NCBI RefSeq assembly: GCF_900156315.1
Contig: NZ_FTNI01000037.1
Coordinates: 1-64,000 of the forward strand
Length of the DNA stretch: 64,000 nt
Direction of reading: 5' to 3'
From: Microbispora rosea
GTDB lineage: Bacteria > Actinomycetota > Actinomycetes > Streptosporangiales > Streptosporangiaceae
Positions 43,791 through 52,597 of this stretch are shown piece after piece. Both the position numbers and the translations under genes were made by a program. The notes under the pieces are model-generated. The model did no database searches. It was not told where the DNA came from and saw only the letters and a list, made by a program, of their open reading frames with translations. Within the stretch, counting starts at the first letter, position 1. Every line of letters starts with the position of its first letter.

Positions 43791-44981
43791 TTACCGGCAG
43801 GCGGCCCCGCCCGGGGTGCACAAGCGCACCTCGGGGTAGCGCGGCGACGGCTCGTCGAGCAGGGGTTGCGGCTCGTGACGCAGGTGCCGGTCGAGGAAGG
43901 CGCGGACGTACGTGCGGGTGATCTCCGCGGAGCGGTCCGGGGACAGGTCGCCGGGGACGGCGATGCCGAGAGCGCCGACCAGGAGCGGCACGTCGGTGAA
44001 GGACTGGTGGTCCGCGCCGGGCAGGACGAGCCAGCGCTTCCATCCGGTCAGGAGCTTCCAGTCGCGGTCCCAGGAGTTGTCGCGGCCCGCGGGCTCGTGC
44101 CCGGCCGAGCCCATGAACAGGAACGGCCGCGACAGCCCGCTCTTCGGGATCCGGGCGTAGGTGGTGCCGTCCATGTCGATTCCGGCGCGCACCCGCGAGT
44201 CCTTCAGCATGGCTGCCACGGCTCCGGCCCCGCCGATCGAGTGGCCCGCCATCGCGATCTCGGACGGGTCGATCAAGGAGGAGCCCTCCCACTTCGCGTG
44301 CGGTCCGGTCAGCTGGTCGAGCACGAAGGAGACGTCTGCTGCGCGGACGTCGGCCACCTTCGCGCCGAAGCCGGGGTCGGTGTCGCTGTCGCACGCGACG
44401 CACTCGGCGACCCGCCCGTCCGGGAAGGTCGTCGCGTAGTTCTCGTAGGTGTGGTCGACGCCGGCCACCACATATCCCCTGCTGGCCAGTTCCTCGCCCA
44501 GAGATGTGAGCGTGCTCCGCGGCATGGTGAACCCCGGCGACAGCACCACCAGGGGCAGGCTGCCCGCGCGCCCGGCCGGTTTCGCGTCGTCGACGGCGTT
44601 GGTGCGGGTGCGGCTCAGCACGTCGTACGGCACGCCGGTCACCTTCTTGCCCCGCAGCGTGAGCTCGGACTCCTTGGCGGTCATGTACGGGGCCCGCCGC
44701 CCCTCCCCAGCCCGAGCCGGATACCACAGAGTGATCATGAGCTCCCTGGCCTTCACTTCGGGCACCCACGGGTCGGGGCGGGAGGCGTCCTTCAGGTACA
44801 GGGTGGTCGCGCCCACCGGGTGGGAACCGGTGGGCGCGGGCAGGGCCGCGGCGCCGGTGGGTGCGGCCGCCGGGGCGGTGGCCGCGGCGGCGACGGTCCT
44901 GGGCGGGGGCGGCGCGGTGCAGGCGGCCGCGGCGAGGCCGATCAGCCCGGCGACCGCCAGGTGCTTGACGGCGTGACTCAT
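43791..44981 (-). CDS. Secreted lipoprotein alpha/beta hydrolase (PAF-acetylhydrolase-like)
   Basis: 396 residues. Lipoprotein signal with lipobox AAAAC at Cys21, then a Pro/Ala-rich linker (about 22-50). Hydrolase core: ITLWYPARAG, LPLVVLSPGFTMPRSTLTSL, nucleophile AGHSIGGAGA, and a His in GADHQSFTD. Pattern matches the dienelactone/PAF-acetylhydrolase-like esterase group exported by actinomycetes. Cys pairs (VACVACDSD; LCTPGGAAC) may form disulfides. ATG 44981. Substrate unknown. Confidence 0.87.
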   Translation of the reverse strand: MSHAVKHLAVAGLIGLAAAACTAPPPPRTVAAAATAPAAAPTGAAALPAPTGSHPVGATTLYLKDASRPDPWVPEVKARELMITLWYPARAGEGRRAPYMTAKESELTLRGKKVTGVPYDVLSRTRTNAVDDAKPAGRAGSLPLVVLSPGFTMPRSTLTSLGEELASRGYVVAGVDHTYENYATTFPDGRVAECVACDSDTDPGFGAKVADVRAADVSFVLDQLTGPHAKWEGSSLIDPSEIAMAGHSIGGAGAVAAMLKDSRVRAGIDMDGTTYARIPKSGLSRPFLFMGSAGHEPAGRDNSWDRDWKLLTGWKRWLVLPGADHQSFTDVPLLVGALGIAVPGDLSPDRSAEITRTYVRAFLDRHLRHEPQPLLDEPSPRYPEVRLCTPGGAACR

Positions 44982-45027
44982 GAAGCGGTCCGTCCTTTCC
45001 CGCGGCGCACGTCTGCGTGCGCGCCGG

Positions 45028-46470
45028 TCACGTGTGCAGCAGGTTGAGGGCTTCGCCGAGCGCGGGGTCGCGCCCGGCGGCGGCGTCCTGCGGGGTCAGT
45101 GGGACGTAGTGGTCGGGTGCCACGCCGACCCGGTCGATCACCTCGCGGCCGGGCGCCAGGTGGTGCGTCGACGGGAGGGTCAGGGTGGTGTTGTCGCCGA
45201 GAAGGTACGGCCGCGCCGGACCCGAGACGGCGCCCGCGGTTCGCGTACCGACCAGCTGTCCGAGACGCAGGTCCTTGACGGCGGAGCTGAAGTGCTCGCA
45301 GGCCGAGGCGCAGCCGCGGTCGGTGAGCACCACCAGGGGCAGGCCGAGCAGCGGCACGCTGTCGTCGGTCCGCATGGGGTCGCACGCGCCGTCCCCGGTG
45401 TTCGGGGAGGCCGCGCACTGGTAGGCCGTGACCTTGCCGTGGGCGAACCCGCTCAGCAGGCGGATCGCCTCGTCGGGGCTCCCGCCGCCGTTGCCGCGCA
45501 GGTCGAGCACGACGCCGGTCAGCGTGCGGCCCGCGCGCAGCCTGGAGATCGCGTGGAACACCCGGTCCGCGGCGTCGGGCGCGAAACCGCTCAGCCGCAC
45601 GTAGGCGATGCCGTCGCCCAGCAGCGTCGGTGTCACCACCTGCAGGGTGGCCGGATCGGGCCGGTACAACCTCGGCTTCAGCGTCACGGTCCAGTGCCTG
45701 CCGGTCTTCTGCCGCAGCATCCGGAGCCGGACCGCTCCGGCTTCCGGGTAGTGCGGATACAGCGCGGCGACGGCGGCCGGGGTGACCTCTCCGCCGGCGA
45801 AGGGCGCCGATCCGTTGATCGACTCGATGACGTCGCCGGGGCGCAGCCCGGCCTCCTTCGCCGGTCCGCCCGGCACAGTGGTGACGAACAGCGGGGGCAG
45901 GGCGGTCCCGGGGTTCGCGGTCCGGCCGATGTTGGCGTGGAGGCCCAGGCCGTACTGGTCCCCGTCGTAGGAATCCGGCGGACGCCGGCCTGCGTGGTTC
46001 CAGCGCGCGTGGTCGTCGTCCAGGGCGGCCACGACGGCCTGCAGGGTGGCGGCGGCGAGCTTCCCCTGGAGTTCGGCGTCGTCCGGCAACCGGCCGGTGA
46101 CGCGCCGATAGACCGTCTCGAAGGCGGCCCAGTCGGTGGTCCGGTCCCCGGTGAACGCCGGCATCGTGGCCTCGGGCACGTCGCGTCCGCCGCGGTTGAG
46201 CTCCTGGACGAAGGCCGCGAATCCCGCGGTCAGCAGCGAGCGTGCGTCCAGCGTGGCCCCGCTGTAGTAGTTGGCGAGGATGCAGAAGTACGCCTGCTCG
46301 ACGACGTCGATCGTGGTGGGCGACTCCGGCGGGGGATTCCCCCGGGGCTCGGCGCAGACGGGGGATCCGGCGGCGGTCGCCGTGGCGGGCTGGGTCCGCG
46401 GCGGGGTCGTCGCCGTGCAGGCGACCGTCAGGAGGAGCACGAGCCCGGCCACCGTGGACTTGGCGGTCAT
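45028..46470 (-). CDS. S41 family peptidase lipoprotein
   Basis: 480 residues. Lipobox LTVAC at Cys18. PDZ-like region with GGPAKEAGLRPGDVIESINGS (about 220-240), then the tail-specific protease core: GIAYVRLSGF, VLDLRGNGGGSPDEAIRLL and the nucleophile segment DRGCASACEHFSSAVKD. It ends the minus-strand ABC exporter operon: its ATG overlaps the permease stop (ATGA at 46467-46470), so it is expressed with the exporter and may process or clear proteins at the cell surface. Confidence 0.87.
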   Translation of the reverse strand: MTAKSTVAGLVLLLTVACTATTPPRTQPATATAAGSPVCAEPRGNPPPESPTTIDVVEQAYFCILANYYSGATLDARSLLTAGFAAFVQELNRGGRDVPEATMPAFTGDRTTDWAAFETVYRRVTGRLPDDAELQGKLAAATLQAVVAALDDDHARWNHAGRRPPDSYDGDQYGLGLHANIGRTANPGTALPPLFVTTVPGGPAKEAGLRPGDVIESINGSAPFAGGEVTPAAVAALYPHYPEAGAVRLRMLRQKTGRHWTVTLKPRLYRPDPATLQVVTPTLLGDGIAYVRLSGFAPDAADRVFHAISRLRAGRTLTGVVLDLRGNGGGSPDEAIRLLSGFAHGKVTAYQCAASPNTGDGACDPMRTDDSVPLLGLPLVVLTDRGCASACEHFSSAVKDLRLGQLVGTRTAGAVSGPARPYLLGDNTTLTLPSTHHLAPGREVIDRVGVAPDHYVPLTPQDAAAGRDPALGEALNLLHT

Positions 46471-47525
46471 GACAGACGCCTGCGGATCCACCGGAAACAG
46501 AGACCGGCGAGGCCGGCGGTGACGAGGACGTAGATCCCGGTCTCGATCCACTGGAACGCCCAGAACCGCTCGAACGGCTGATAGACCGCCTCCTGCCGGT
46601 AGCCCAGCCGGTTGATCTCGGCGATGCAGGTGTCGAAGCCCTTGCCCGGACCCTGGGAATGCTGGGACGGCGCGCACGGTCCTGATGTCGTGGACACGCG
46701 AACGGTGACGGGAGCGCCGTCGCCGCCCACGCGTCCCGACGGATCGGTGAGGCGACTGGACAGCACCCACGCGCCCCTTTGCCCGGGTATCGCCGCATCC
46801 AGGATCACTTGCGGAAACTCCTGGTCGCTGAGCTTGTTGAACGAGTCCACGTTCTCCGGGCCGAGCTCGAAGGAGGCGCTGACGGCAGGCAGCAGGTGGG
46901 GCCGGACCGCCAGCGGCATGACGATCTGAACCGCCGCGAAAAGGGCCAGGGTGACGGCCATGGCCGTCACCGTGCGGCGGACGAGCATCCCCACGGTCAC
47001 GCCGAGCACGAAGGCGAACGCCGCGTAGGCCATGGGGACGATGCCGCGCGCGCCGAATACCAGGGGGTCCATGAGCGTGAAGCCCGGGGCGGCGGACCTG
47101 TCCAGAGGAGTGGACCACCAGGTCACGACGAGACTGCACACTCCGGCGGCGGCCACGGCGGCCAGGCCCGTGAACGTGAGCTTGACGGCCAGCCAGCGGG
47201 TGCGGGTGATGCTCTGGCTCCACACCAGCAGGTGGGTGCCCGCCTCCAGCTCACGGGTGATCAGCGGCGCCCCCCAGAAGAGACCGAGCAGGGCCGGCAG
47301 GATCAGCACGACGACGGCCACGGCCAGGAACGGCGTCTGGTAGTCGTCGAAGAAGTGGTCGAAGAAGCGTGGGCAGTCGCCGTTCCGGGTGCAGGCGGTG
47401 ATCCCGGCGGAGTAGCCGGAGGCCAGGCCGGGGCCCGTCAGTGCCAGGACGGCGGCGAGCACGACGAGCGCGGCGGCCGTCGCCGAGGCCGCGAGGCGGA
47501 ACTGGCGCCAGGTCAGCCAGATCAT
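46467..47525 (-). CDS. ABC transporter permease, exporter type
   Basis: 352 residues beginning MIWLTWRQFRLAA, the typical start of actinomycete ABC-2 permeases in YtrA operons. About six membrane helices: 12-33, 75-97, 130-150, 175-197, 203-225, 325-345. A large extracytoplasmic loop at about 230-320 contains two Cys. Overlaps the ATPase stop. Paralogous to 53957-54919. Confidence 0.88.
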   Translation of the reverse strand: MIWLTWRQFRLAASATAAALVVLAAVLALTGPGLASGYSAGITACTRNGDCPRFFDHFFDDYQTPFLAVAVVVLILPALLGLFWGAPLITRELEAGTHLLVWSQSITRTRWLAVKLTFTGLAAVAAAGVCSLVVTWWSTPLDRSAAPGFTLMDPLVFGARGIVPMAYAAFAFVLGVTVGMLVRRTVTAMAVTLALFAAVQIVMPLAVRPHLLPAVSASFELGPENVDSFNKLSDQEFPQVILDAAIPGQRGAWVLSSRLTDPSGRVGGDGAPVTVRVSTTSGPCAPSQHSQGPGKGFDTCIAEINRLGYRQEAVYQPFERFWAFQWIETGIYVLVTAGLAGLCFRWIRRRLS

Positions 47526-48412
47526 CGCTTGACCTCCAGGACCGGTCTCAGGGGGGCAGGGGCGGGTTCGTCCATGTAGGCCAGGACGAGGTCTTCCAGC
47601 GTGACCTGGCTGACGCTCCAGGCGGGGTCGTGGATCGGGGCGTCGGTGCGGATGATGAGCGTGCTCTGCCGGTCGGTGTGGCGGGCGGACACGACATGCT
47701 GCCCGGCGGGCAGGCGATCGGGGTCCCGGCGCGGGCCGGTGAGCCGGTGATGGGTGGCCAGCAGTTCCTCGACCTCCCCCGCCGCCCGCACCCGCGAGCC
47801 GACCAGGACGATCAGGTAGTCGCAGGTCCGTTCCAGGTCGGAGACCAGGTGAGAGGAGAGCACCACGCTGAGCTCGTGCTCGGCCACGGCCTCCATCAGG
47901 CCCTGCAGGAACTCGCGCCGGGCCAGCGGGTCGAGCGCGGCGACCGGCTCGTCCAGGATCAGCAGATCGGGCCGTTTGGCCAGGCCCAGCGTGAGGGCGA
48001 GCTGGGCGCGCTGCCCGCCCGACAGCTTCCCGGCCCGATGCCGGGGATCGAGACCGAGCCGTTCGAGGCGGTCGCGCGCGAGCGCGGCGTCCCAGCCGGG
48101 GTTGAGCCGGGCGCCCAGCCGCAGATGGTCGGCCACGCTCAACCCCGCGTAGACGGGGGTGTCCTGGGCGACGAACCCGATCATGGCCAGCTGCGCCGGC
48201 TCTGCCTCGGGACGGCCGCCGAGCACGGCGATGGTTCCCGAGGTCGGCGTCAGCTGACCTGCCGCCAGCTTGAGCAGGGTGGTCTTGCCGGCGCCGTTGG
48301 GGCCCACCAGCCCGACGACGTGGCCGGCCGGGATGTCGACGGTGAAGTCGCGCAGCGCCCATCGCTTGCCGTACTTCTTGCCCAGGTCGTGGGCCCGCAG
48401 GACGGCGCTCAC
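47522..48412 (-). CDS. ABC transporter ATP-binding protein
   Basis: 296 residues. Walker A GPNGAGKTT (about 37-45), Q-loop FVAQDTPVY, signature LSGGQRAQL, Walker B LLILDEPVAALDP, switch SSHLV. A C-terminal extension (about 215-296) is typical of YtrB/CcmA-like exporters. GTG 48412 overlaps the stop of the GntR gene with AGGAGGAC upstream. Substrate may be a cell-envelope-active compound, by family. Confidence 0.93.
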   Translation of the reverse strand: MSAVLRAHDLGKKYGKRWALRDFTVDIPAGHVVGLVGPNGAGKTTLLKLAAGQLTPTSGTIAVLGGRPEAEPAQLAMIGFVAQDTPVYAGLSVADHLRLGARLNPGWDAALARDRLERLGLDPRHRAGKLSGGQRAQLALTLGLAKRPDLLILDEPVAALDPLARREFLQGLMEAVAEHELSVVLSSHLVSDLERTCDYLIVLVGSRVRAAGEVEELLATHHRLTGPRRDPDRLPAGQHVVSARHTDRQSTLIIRTDAPIHDPAWSVSQVTLEDLVLAYMDEPAPAPLRPVLEVKR

Positions 48413-48801
48413 GCGATGTCCTCCTGGGAGGCGGTGCGGAAGGTGGTCATGAACAGGGCCTCGATGCTCTCGTCGTCCAGGCCGGCCAGGCGGGCCTTGG
48501 TCAGCCATCGGCGCAGGTCCTGCCGCAACCTGCCGTGTGCGGCCAGTGAGGCGTCGGTCAGCGTCCTGGTCACGAACGTCCCGACCCCCGGCCGGGCCGC
48601 CACCAGGCTCTCGTGCTCGAGTTCCCGGTAGGCCTTGAGCACCGTGTTCGGATTGATCGCCAGGCGCGCCACCACGTCCTTGACGGTCGGAAGCTGATCG
48701 CCTTCGCGCAGCAGGCCCAGCCGCAGCGCGTGCCGCACCTGCTGGACGAGCTGCAGGTACGGCGAGAGACCGGACCTGCCGTCCAGGTAGAACTCGATCA
48801 T
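48409..48801 (-). CDS. YtrA-type GntR regulator
   Basis: 130 residues: MIEFYLDGRSGLSPYLQLVQQVRHAL, GntR winged helix (about 12-80; LPTVKDVVARLAINPNTVLKAYRELEHE), then a short helical tail of about 45 residues typical of the YtrA subfamily. First gene of regulator-ATPase-permease-S41 operon. Likely represses its own operon via the inverted repeat at 48816-48847. Confidence 0.93.
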   Translation of the reverse strand: MIEFYLDGRSGLSPYLQLVQQVRHALRLGLLREGDQLPTVKDVVARLAINPNTVLKAYRELEHESLVAARPGVGTFVTRTLTDASLAAHGRLRQDLRRWLTKARLAGLDDESIEALFMTTFRTASQEDIA

Positions 48802-48815
48802 CGCAACCTCTATTC

Positions 48816-48847
48816 AACTAGGTTCCTAGCACGTTAGGAGTGTAGTT
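48816..48847. promoter_or_regulatory. YtrA/GntR operator
   Basis: AACTAGGTTCCTA and TAGGAGTGTAGTT form an imperfect inverted repeat (10 of 13) with a six-base spacer, 15 bases upstream of the GntR start. Confidence 0.55.
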
Positions 48848-48873
48848 GTTAAGAGATCGTAAGGATCAAGGAA

Positions 48874-49593
48874 TCAGGCCTGTCGGCGTGCGCCGGCGAC
48901 GTAGTCGTGCAGGCGGGCCGATCCTTCGAGCATGGCGACGGCCGTGGCGGCGAGGGCGGCGCCGCGTTCCGCGAGGGCGGCGCGCAGCGCCTCGGTGCTG
49001 CCGGTGGCGCGCAGGCCGTCGAGCACGTCCCCGATCCGCGTCAGCGGATAACGCCCCTGCCGGAGCATGTGGATCATGCGGGCGTCGCGGACCTCGGCCG
49101 GGCCGTACCACCGGTAGCCGGTGCCGGGCTCGCGCTGCGGCGTCAGCAGTCCGGCGGCCTCCCACACCCGCAGCGCCGAGGCGCGTACGCCGAGGAGGGC
49201 GGCCACCTCCCCGATGCGCAGCGCGGACTGCGGCGCGGCCGGGCCGCCGGGATCCTGCCCGGCCACCGCTTCGAGCGCCTCCCCCGTCGCCCGCAGGGCG
49301 AGCCGCTGCCCGTGCAGCGCGGCGTGGCAGGCGTCCACGAGGGCGAGCGCACCCGTCAGGTCGCCGTCGTGCACCGCCAGCATGATCGACCGGGCGGCCT
49401 CCCACCCGTATCCCTTGGCCAGCGCCCGGTAGGCGAGCAGGGCCTCGCGGTGCCGCGTGTCGAACCTGCGGTAGCCGGCGGCCGTCCGCTCCGCGGGCGG
49501 GAGAATCCCCGTGTCGGCGTAGTTGCGGATCTGCTGGGTGGAGACCCCCGCCTCCCGCGCCAGGTCGACCGGGCGCAGCGCCCTGTGACTCAC
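48874..49593 (-). CDS. MerR-family regulator with two HTH domains
   Basis: 239 residues. One MerR-type HTH at about 5-55 (LRPVDLAREAGVSTQQIRNYADTG) and a second at about 125-175 (LRIGEVAALLGVRASALRVWEAAGLL), linked by an Ala-rich helical region. TioE-like double-MerR proteins occur in actinomycetes, where the second domain may bind the other half-site. Lies downstream of the APC transporter gene on the same strand. Confidence 0.87.
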   Translation of the reverse strand: MSHRALRPVDLAREAGVSTQQIRNYADTGILPPAERTAAGYRRFDTRHREALLAYRALAKGYGWEAARSIMLAVHDGDLTGALALVDACHAALHGQRLALRATGEALEAVAGQDPGGPAAPQSALRIGEVAALLGVRASALRVWEAAGLLTPQREPGTGYRWYGPAEVRDARMIHMLRQGRYPLTRIGDVLDGLRATGSTEALRAALAERGAALAATAVAMLEGSARLHDYVAGARRQA

Positions 49594-49605
49594 CTGTGGC
49601 TCACC

Positions 49606-49661
49606 GGACTTGAGGCTTCGGGTCGCATCCGCTCATGGTAACGGCCCGCGAGTCTCAAGCC
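49606..49661. promoter_or_regulatory. Candidate MerR operator
   Basis: GGACTTGAGGCTTC (49606-49619) and GAGTCTCAAGCC (49650-49661) are opposed copies of a GGNTTGAGNCT word just upstream of the MerR start. Spacing of about 30 bases suits a double-HTH protein. Confidence 0.4.
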
Positions 49662-49668
49662 CCGCTCG

Positions 49669-50961
49669 TCAGGTGACGGCCCGGCGCAGGGCGTAGACGG
49701 CGGCGCCGGCCGCCAGCACGGCGGCCCCGGAGACCACCGACGACAGCGGCAGGGCGAAGGCCAGGACCAGGCACCCGGCCAGGCCGGCGATGGGCACGGC
49801 CCGCGGCGGCCGTCCCTCCTCGGGGCCGAGGGTCCACGCGCTGGCGTTGGCGAGGGCGTAGTAGACCAGCACGCCGAAGGACGAGAACCCGATCGCGCCG
49901 CGCAGGTCCGCGGTCGCGGCCAGCAACGCCACGACCGCGCCGACGGCCAGCTCGGCGCGGTGGGGCACGGCGAAGCGCGGATGGACGGCGGCCAGCGCGT
50001 GCGGCAGGTGCCGGTCGCGGGCCATGGCCAGCGTGGTGCGGGACACCCCGAGGATCAGCGCGAGCAGCGAGCCGGTCGCGGCGACCGCGGCGCCCGCCCG
50101 TACGACCGGGGCCAGCCCGGGATGCCCGGCCTCCCGCACGACGGCGGCCAGGGGGGCGGCCACGTCACCCAGTCCCCCGTCACCAGGTCCCCCGCCGCCC
50201 AGCACGGCGAGCGCGGACACCGCGACCGCCGCGTAGACGACCAGGGTGATCCCGAGTGCGAGCGGAATCGCGCGGGGGATGGTCCGCGCCGGGTCCCTGA
50301 CCTCCTCGCCGAGGGTGGCGATGCGGGCGTATCCGGCGAAGGCGAAGAACAGCAGACCCGCCGCCTGCAGCACCCCTCCGGCGGTGGCGTCGGATCCGAC
50401 GTCCAGCCGTCCCGGGTCCGCGGCGCCGGAGGTCAGACCGGCGACCACCACGACGGCCAGCACCGCGAGGACCACCCCGACGATGACCCGGGTGAGCCAG
50501 GCGCTCTTGTGGATCCCCGCGTAGTTCACCGCGGTCAGCGCGACCACGGCCGCCACCGCCACCGCGTGGGCCCGCTCCGGCCACACGTAGGAGCCGACGG
50601 TCAGCGCCATCGCCGCACACGAGGCGATCTTGCCGACCACGAACGCCCACCCCGCCAGGTAGCCCCAGAAGTCCCCCAGCCGCTCCCGGCCGTACACGTA
50701 GGTGCCGCCGGAGGCGGGGTAGCGCGCGGCCAGCCGGGCCGAGGAGGTCGCGTTGCAGTAGGCGACCACCGCCGCGGCGGCCAGCCCGAGCAGCAGCCCG
50801 GACCCGGCCGCCCGCGCCGCCGGCGCCAGGGCGGCGAAGATCCCCGCGCCGATCATCGAACCCAGCCCGATCGTCACGGCGTCGGCCACGCCGAGCCGGC
50901 GCTCCAGCGGCCCCTCCCCTGCGCGGGCCGGTGTTCCCACGACTACCTCCGATCCCGACAT
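49669..50961 (-). CDS. APC superfamily amino acid permease
   Basis: 430 residues, about 12 membrane helices. Diagnostic first helix DAVTIGLGSMIGAGIFAAL, second-helix YPASGGTYVYGRERLGDFWGY, and GYARIATLGEEVRDPARTIPRAI in helix 6. Takes up amino acids or polyamines by proton symport; specificity not readable. Confidence 0.92.
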   Translation of the reverse strand: MSGSEVVVGTPARAGEGPLERRLGVADAVTIGLGSMIGAGIFAALAPAARAAGSGLLLGLAAAAVVAYCNATSSARLAARYPASGGTYVYGRERLGDFWGYLAGWAFVVGKIASCAAMALTVGSYVWPERAHAVAVAAVVALTAVNYAGIHKSAWLTRVIVGVVLAVLAVVVVAGLTSGAADPGRLDVGSDATAGGVLQAAGLLFFAFAGYARIATLGEEVRDPARTIPRAIPLALGITLVVYAAVAVSALAVLGGGGPGDGGLGDVAAPLAAVVREAGHPGLAPVVRAGAAVAATGSLLALILGVSRTTLAMARDRHLPHALAAVHPRFAVPHRAELAVGAVVALLAATADLRGAIGFSSFGVLVYYALANASAWTLGPEEGRPPRAVPIAGLAGCLVLAFALPLSSVVSGAAVLAAGAAVYALRRAVT

Positions 50962-51011
50962 CGATCACCGTGCTTTCCGGCCGAGGATTCGGGCCTGGCC
51001 GGCGTGTCGTC

Positions 51012-51671
51012 TCAGGGCCACAGGCGGTGCCGCGCCCAGGCGGCCTCCTCGCGCGTGTAGCGCAGGCGGGTGTGCCGGCGGTCGCGGTCGGCCTGCCAGA
51101 ACTCGACCTCTTCCGCGCGCACGCCGTACAGGGTCCATCCCGGCGCGACCACGCCGGGATCGGCCTCGATCGCGGCGTGTGCCGCGCGGAGGGCGGCGTC
51201 GAGGTCGGAAGGGTCGTCCAGGACCTGCGACTGGCGGCCGGTCAGCGCGTCGGCGCGGGCCCCGGGGGAACGCGCCAGGAAGTCGGCCGCGCCGCGCTCG
51301 GCGTCCGCAGGGACAGCCACGCCCCGCACCCGGATCTGACGGCCCTGCTCGGGCCAGTGGAAGCACAGAGCCGCGTACGGCGTGGCGGCCAGCTCCCGTC
51401 CCTTGCGGCTGCCCGCGCTCGTCGCGAAATACCAGGTGCCGTCCGCCGCGAGGTCCTTGCAGATCAGCACGCGGGAGGACGGCCGTCCGCGGCTGTCGGC
51501 GGTCGCCAGCGACATCGCGTGCGGTTCGCGCACCCCCGCCTCGACGGCCGAGGTCAGCCATTCCACGAACAGGGCGACCGGGTCGGACGGCGCGGCGTCG
51601 ACGTCGAACTCCGGCAATGCGGTGTCGAAGACCGGAAGCCCCCGCAACAGATCACGAATCGAACCCGCCAC
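51012..51671 (-). CDS. Pyridoxamine 5'-phosphate oxidase family protein
   Basis: 219 residues. FMN-binding split barrel: DPVALFVEWLTSA, HAMSLATADSRGRPSSRVLICK, FATSAGSRKGRELAA, and a PdxH-type C-terminus WTLYGVRAEEVEFWQADRDRRHTRLRY. May oxidise PNP/PMP to PLP (PdxH) or a phenazine-like substrate (PhzG is close). GTG 51671 is preceded by GGGGGAG, so chosen over longer frames. Divergent from the ArsR fusion gene. Confidence 0.85.
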   Translation of the reverse strand: MAGSIRDLLRGLPVFDTALPEFDVDAAPSDPVALFVEWLTSAVEAGVREPHAMSLATADSRGRPSSRVLICKDLAADGTWYFATSAGSRKGRELAATPYAALCFHWPEQGRQIRVRGVAVPADAERGAADFLARSPGARADALTGRQSQVLDDPSDLDAALRAAHAAIEADPGVVAPGWTLYGVRAEEVEFWQADRDRRHTRLRYTREEAAWARHRLWP

Positions 51672-51792
51672 AGCGTTCTCCCCCACGATCACTCCTCCAC
51701 TTCGAGCCGCCGTGCTCACCACCGCGAGCCCGGCGTCTGGTCCCGAGACGCCACGAGGCTGATGCCGCGAGCTCGCCTCCTCGACAGTGTTC

Positions 51793-51810
51793 CATCAAAT
51801 GCATTTGATG
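51793..51810. promoter_or_regulatory. Perfect 18-bp palindrome, ArsR operator
   Basis: CATCAAATGCATTTGATG is a perfect palindrome 13 bases before the ATG of the ArsR-LMWPTP fusion. ATCAAxTTGAT-type words are typical of ArsR family operators. Confidence 0.8.
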
Positions 51811-51823
51811 TATTGTCCAGGTC

Positions 51824-52597
51824 ATGGCGTCGTCCGAGCAAGCCCTTCCGGCGTTCGTGCGCCTGGCCGCCCACACGCTGCGCTGGCGGCTGTTGACCGA
51901 GCTCGCGGTGGGCGACCTGCGGGTCCGTGAGTTGATGACACTGGTCGGGGCACCGCAGAACCTGGTCTCCTACCACCTGCGGCTGCTGCGCGACGGCGGC
52001 CTGGTCACCGCCACACGAAGCAGTCACGACGGCCGCGACAGCTATTACCGGCTCGACCTGGACCGCTGCGCCCAGGCCCTGGCAGGCGCCGGGGCCGCCC
52101 TGCATCCCGCACTGCGCGGCGTTCCCGAGCCGCCGGCGCCTCCTCCGCGGTGGCCCCGTCTCTCTGTGCTGTTCGCCTGCACGGGAAACAGCGCCCGCTC
52201 ACCGGTCGCCGAAGCTCTGCTGCGCCATCACACCGCCGGTCACGTGACCGTGACCAGTGCCGGCAGCAGGCCCGCGGCACGGATGAATCCCCACGCCGTA
52301 CGCGTGCTGCGTGAGCAGTACGGCATCGACATCGCCGACCGGCGGCCCCGCCATCTGGACACGCTTCGCGGTCGCCGGTTCGACTACGTCATCACCCTGT
52401 GCGACAAGGTCCGCGAAGCCTGTCCCGAGTTCGGCGACCACGCGCGGCGGATCCATTGGAGCACCCCCGACCCGGCCGCTGCCGGCCGGTCGGAGCAGGA
52501 CGTCCATGCCGCGCTCGGCCGGGCGACGGCGGACATCGACACGCGCATCCGTCACCTACTGCCCGTCCTGGCTCAGACTCCGGAGGCTCACTCATGA
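51824..52597 (+). CDS. ArsR regulator fused to arsenate-reductase-like LMW phosphatase
   Basis: 257 residues. ArsR HTH (about 10-90; LRVRELMTLVGAPQNLVSYHLRLLRDGGLV) followed by an LMWPTP/ArsC domain (about 115-250). The latter has the P-loop LFACTGNSARSP with the nucleophilic Cys, TSAGSRPAARMNP and ITLCDKVREACPEF with two further Cys for the redox cascade. ArsR-LMWPTP fusions are known in actinomycetes. Operator palindrome lies at 51793. The next gene overlaps by ATGA. Confidence 0.92.
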   Translation: MASSEQALPAFVRLAAHTLRWRLLTELAVGDLRVRELMTLVGAPQNLVSYHLRLLRDGGLVTATRSSHDGRDSYYRLDLDRCAQALAGAGAALHPALRGVPEPPAPPPRWPRLSVLFACTGNSARSPVAEALLRHHTAGHVTVTSAGSRPAARMNPHAVRVLREQYGIDIADRRPRHLDTLRGRRFDYVITLCDKVREACPEFGDHARRIHWSTPDPAAAGRSEQDVHAALGRATADIDTRIRHLLPVLAQTPEAHS

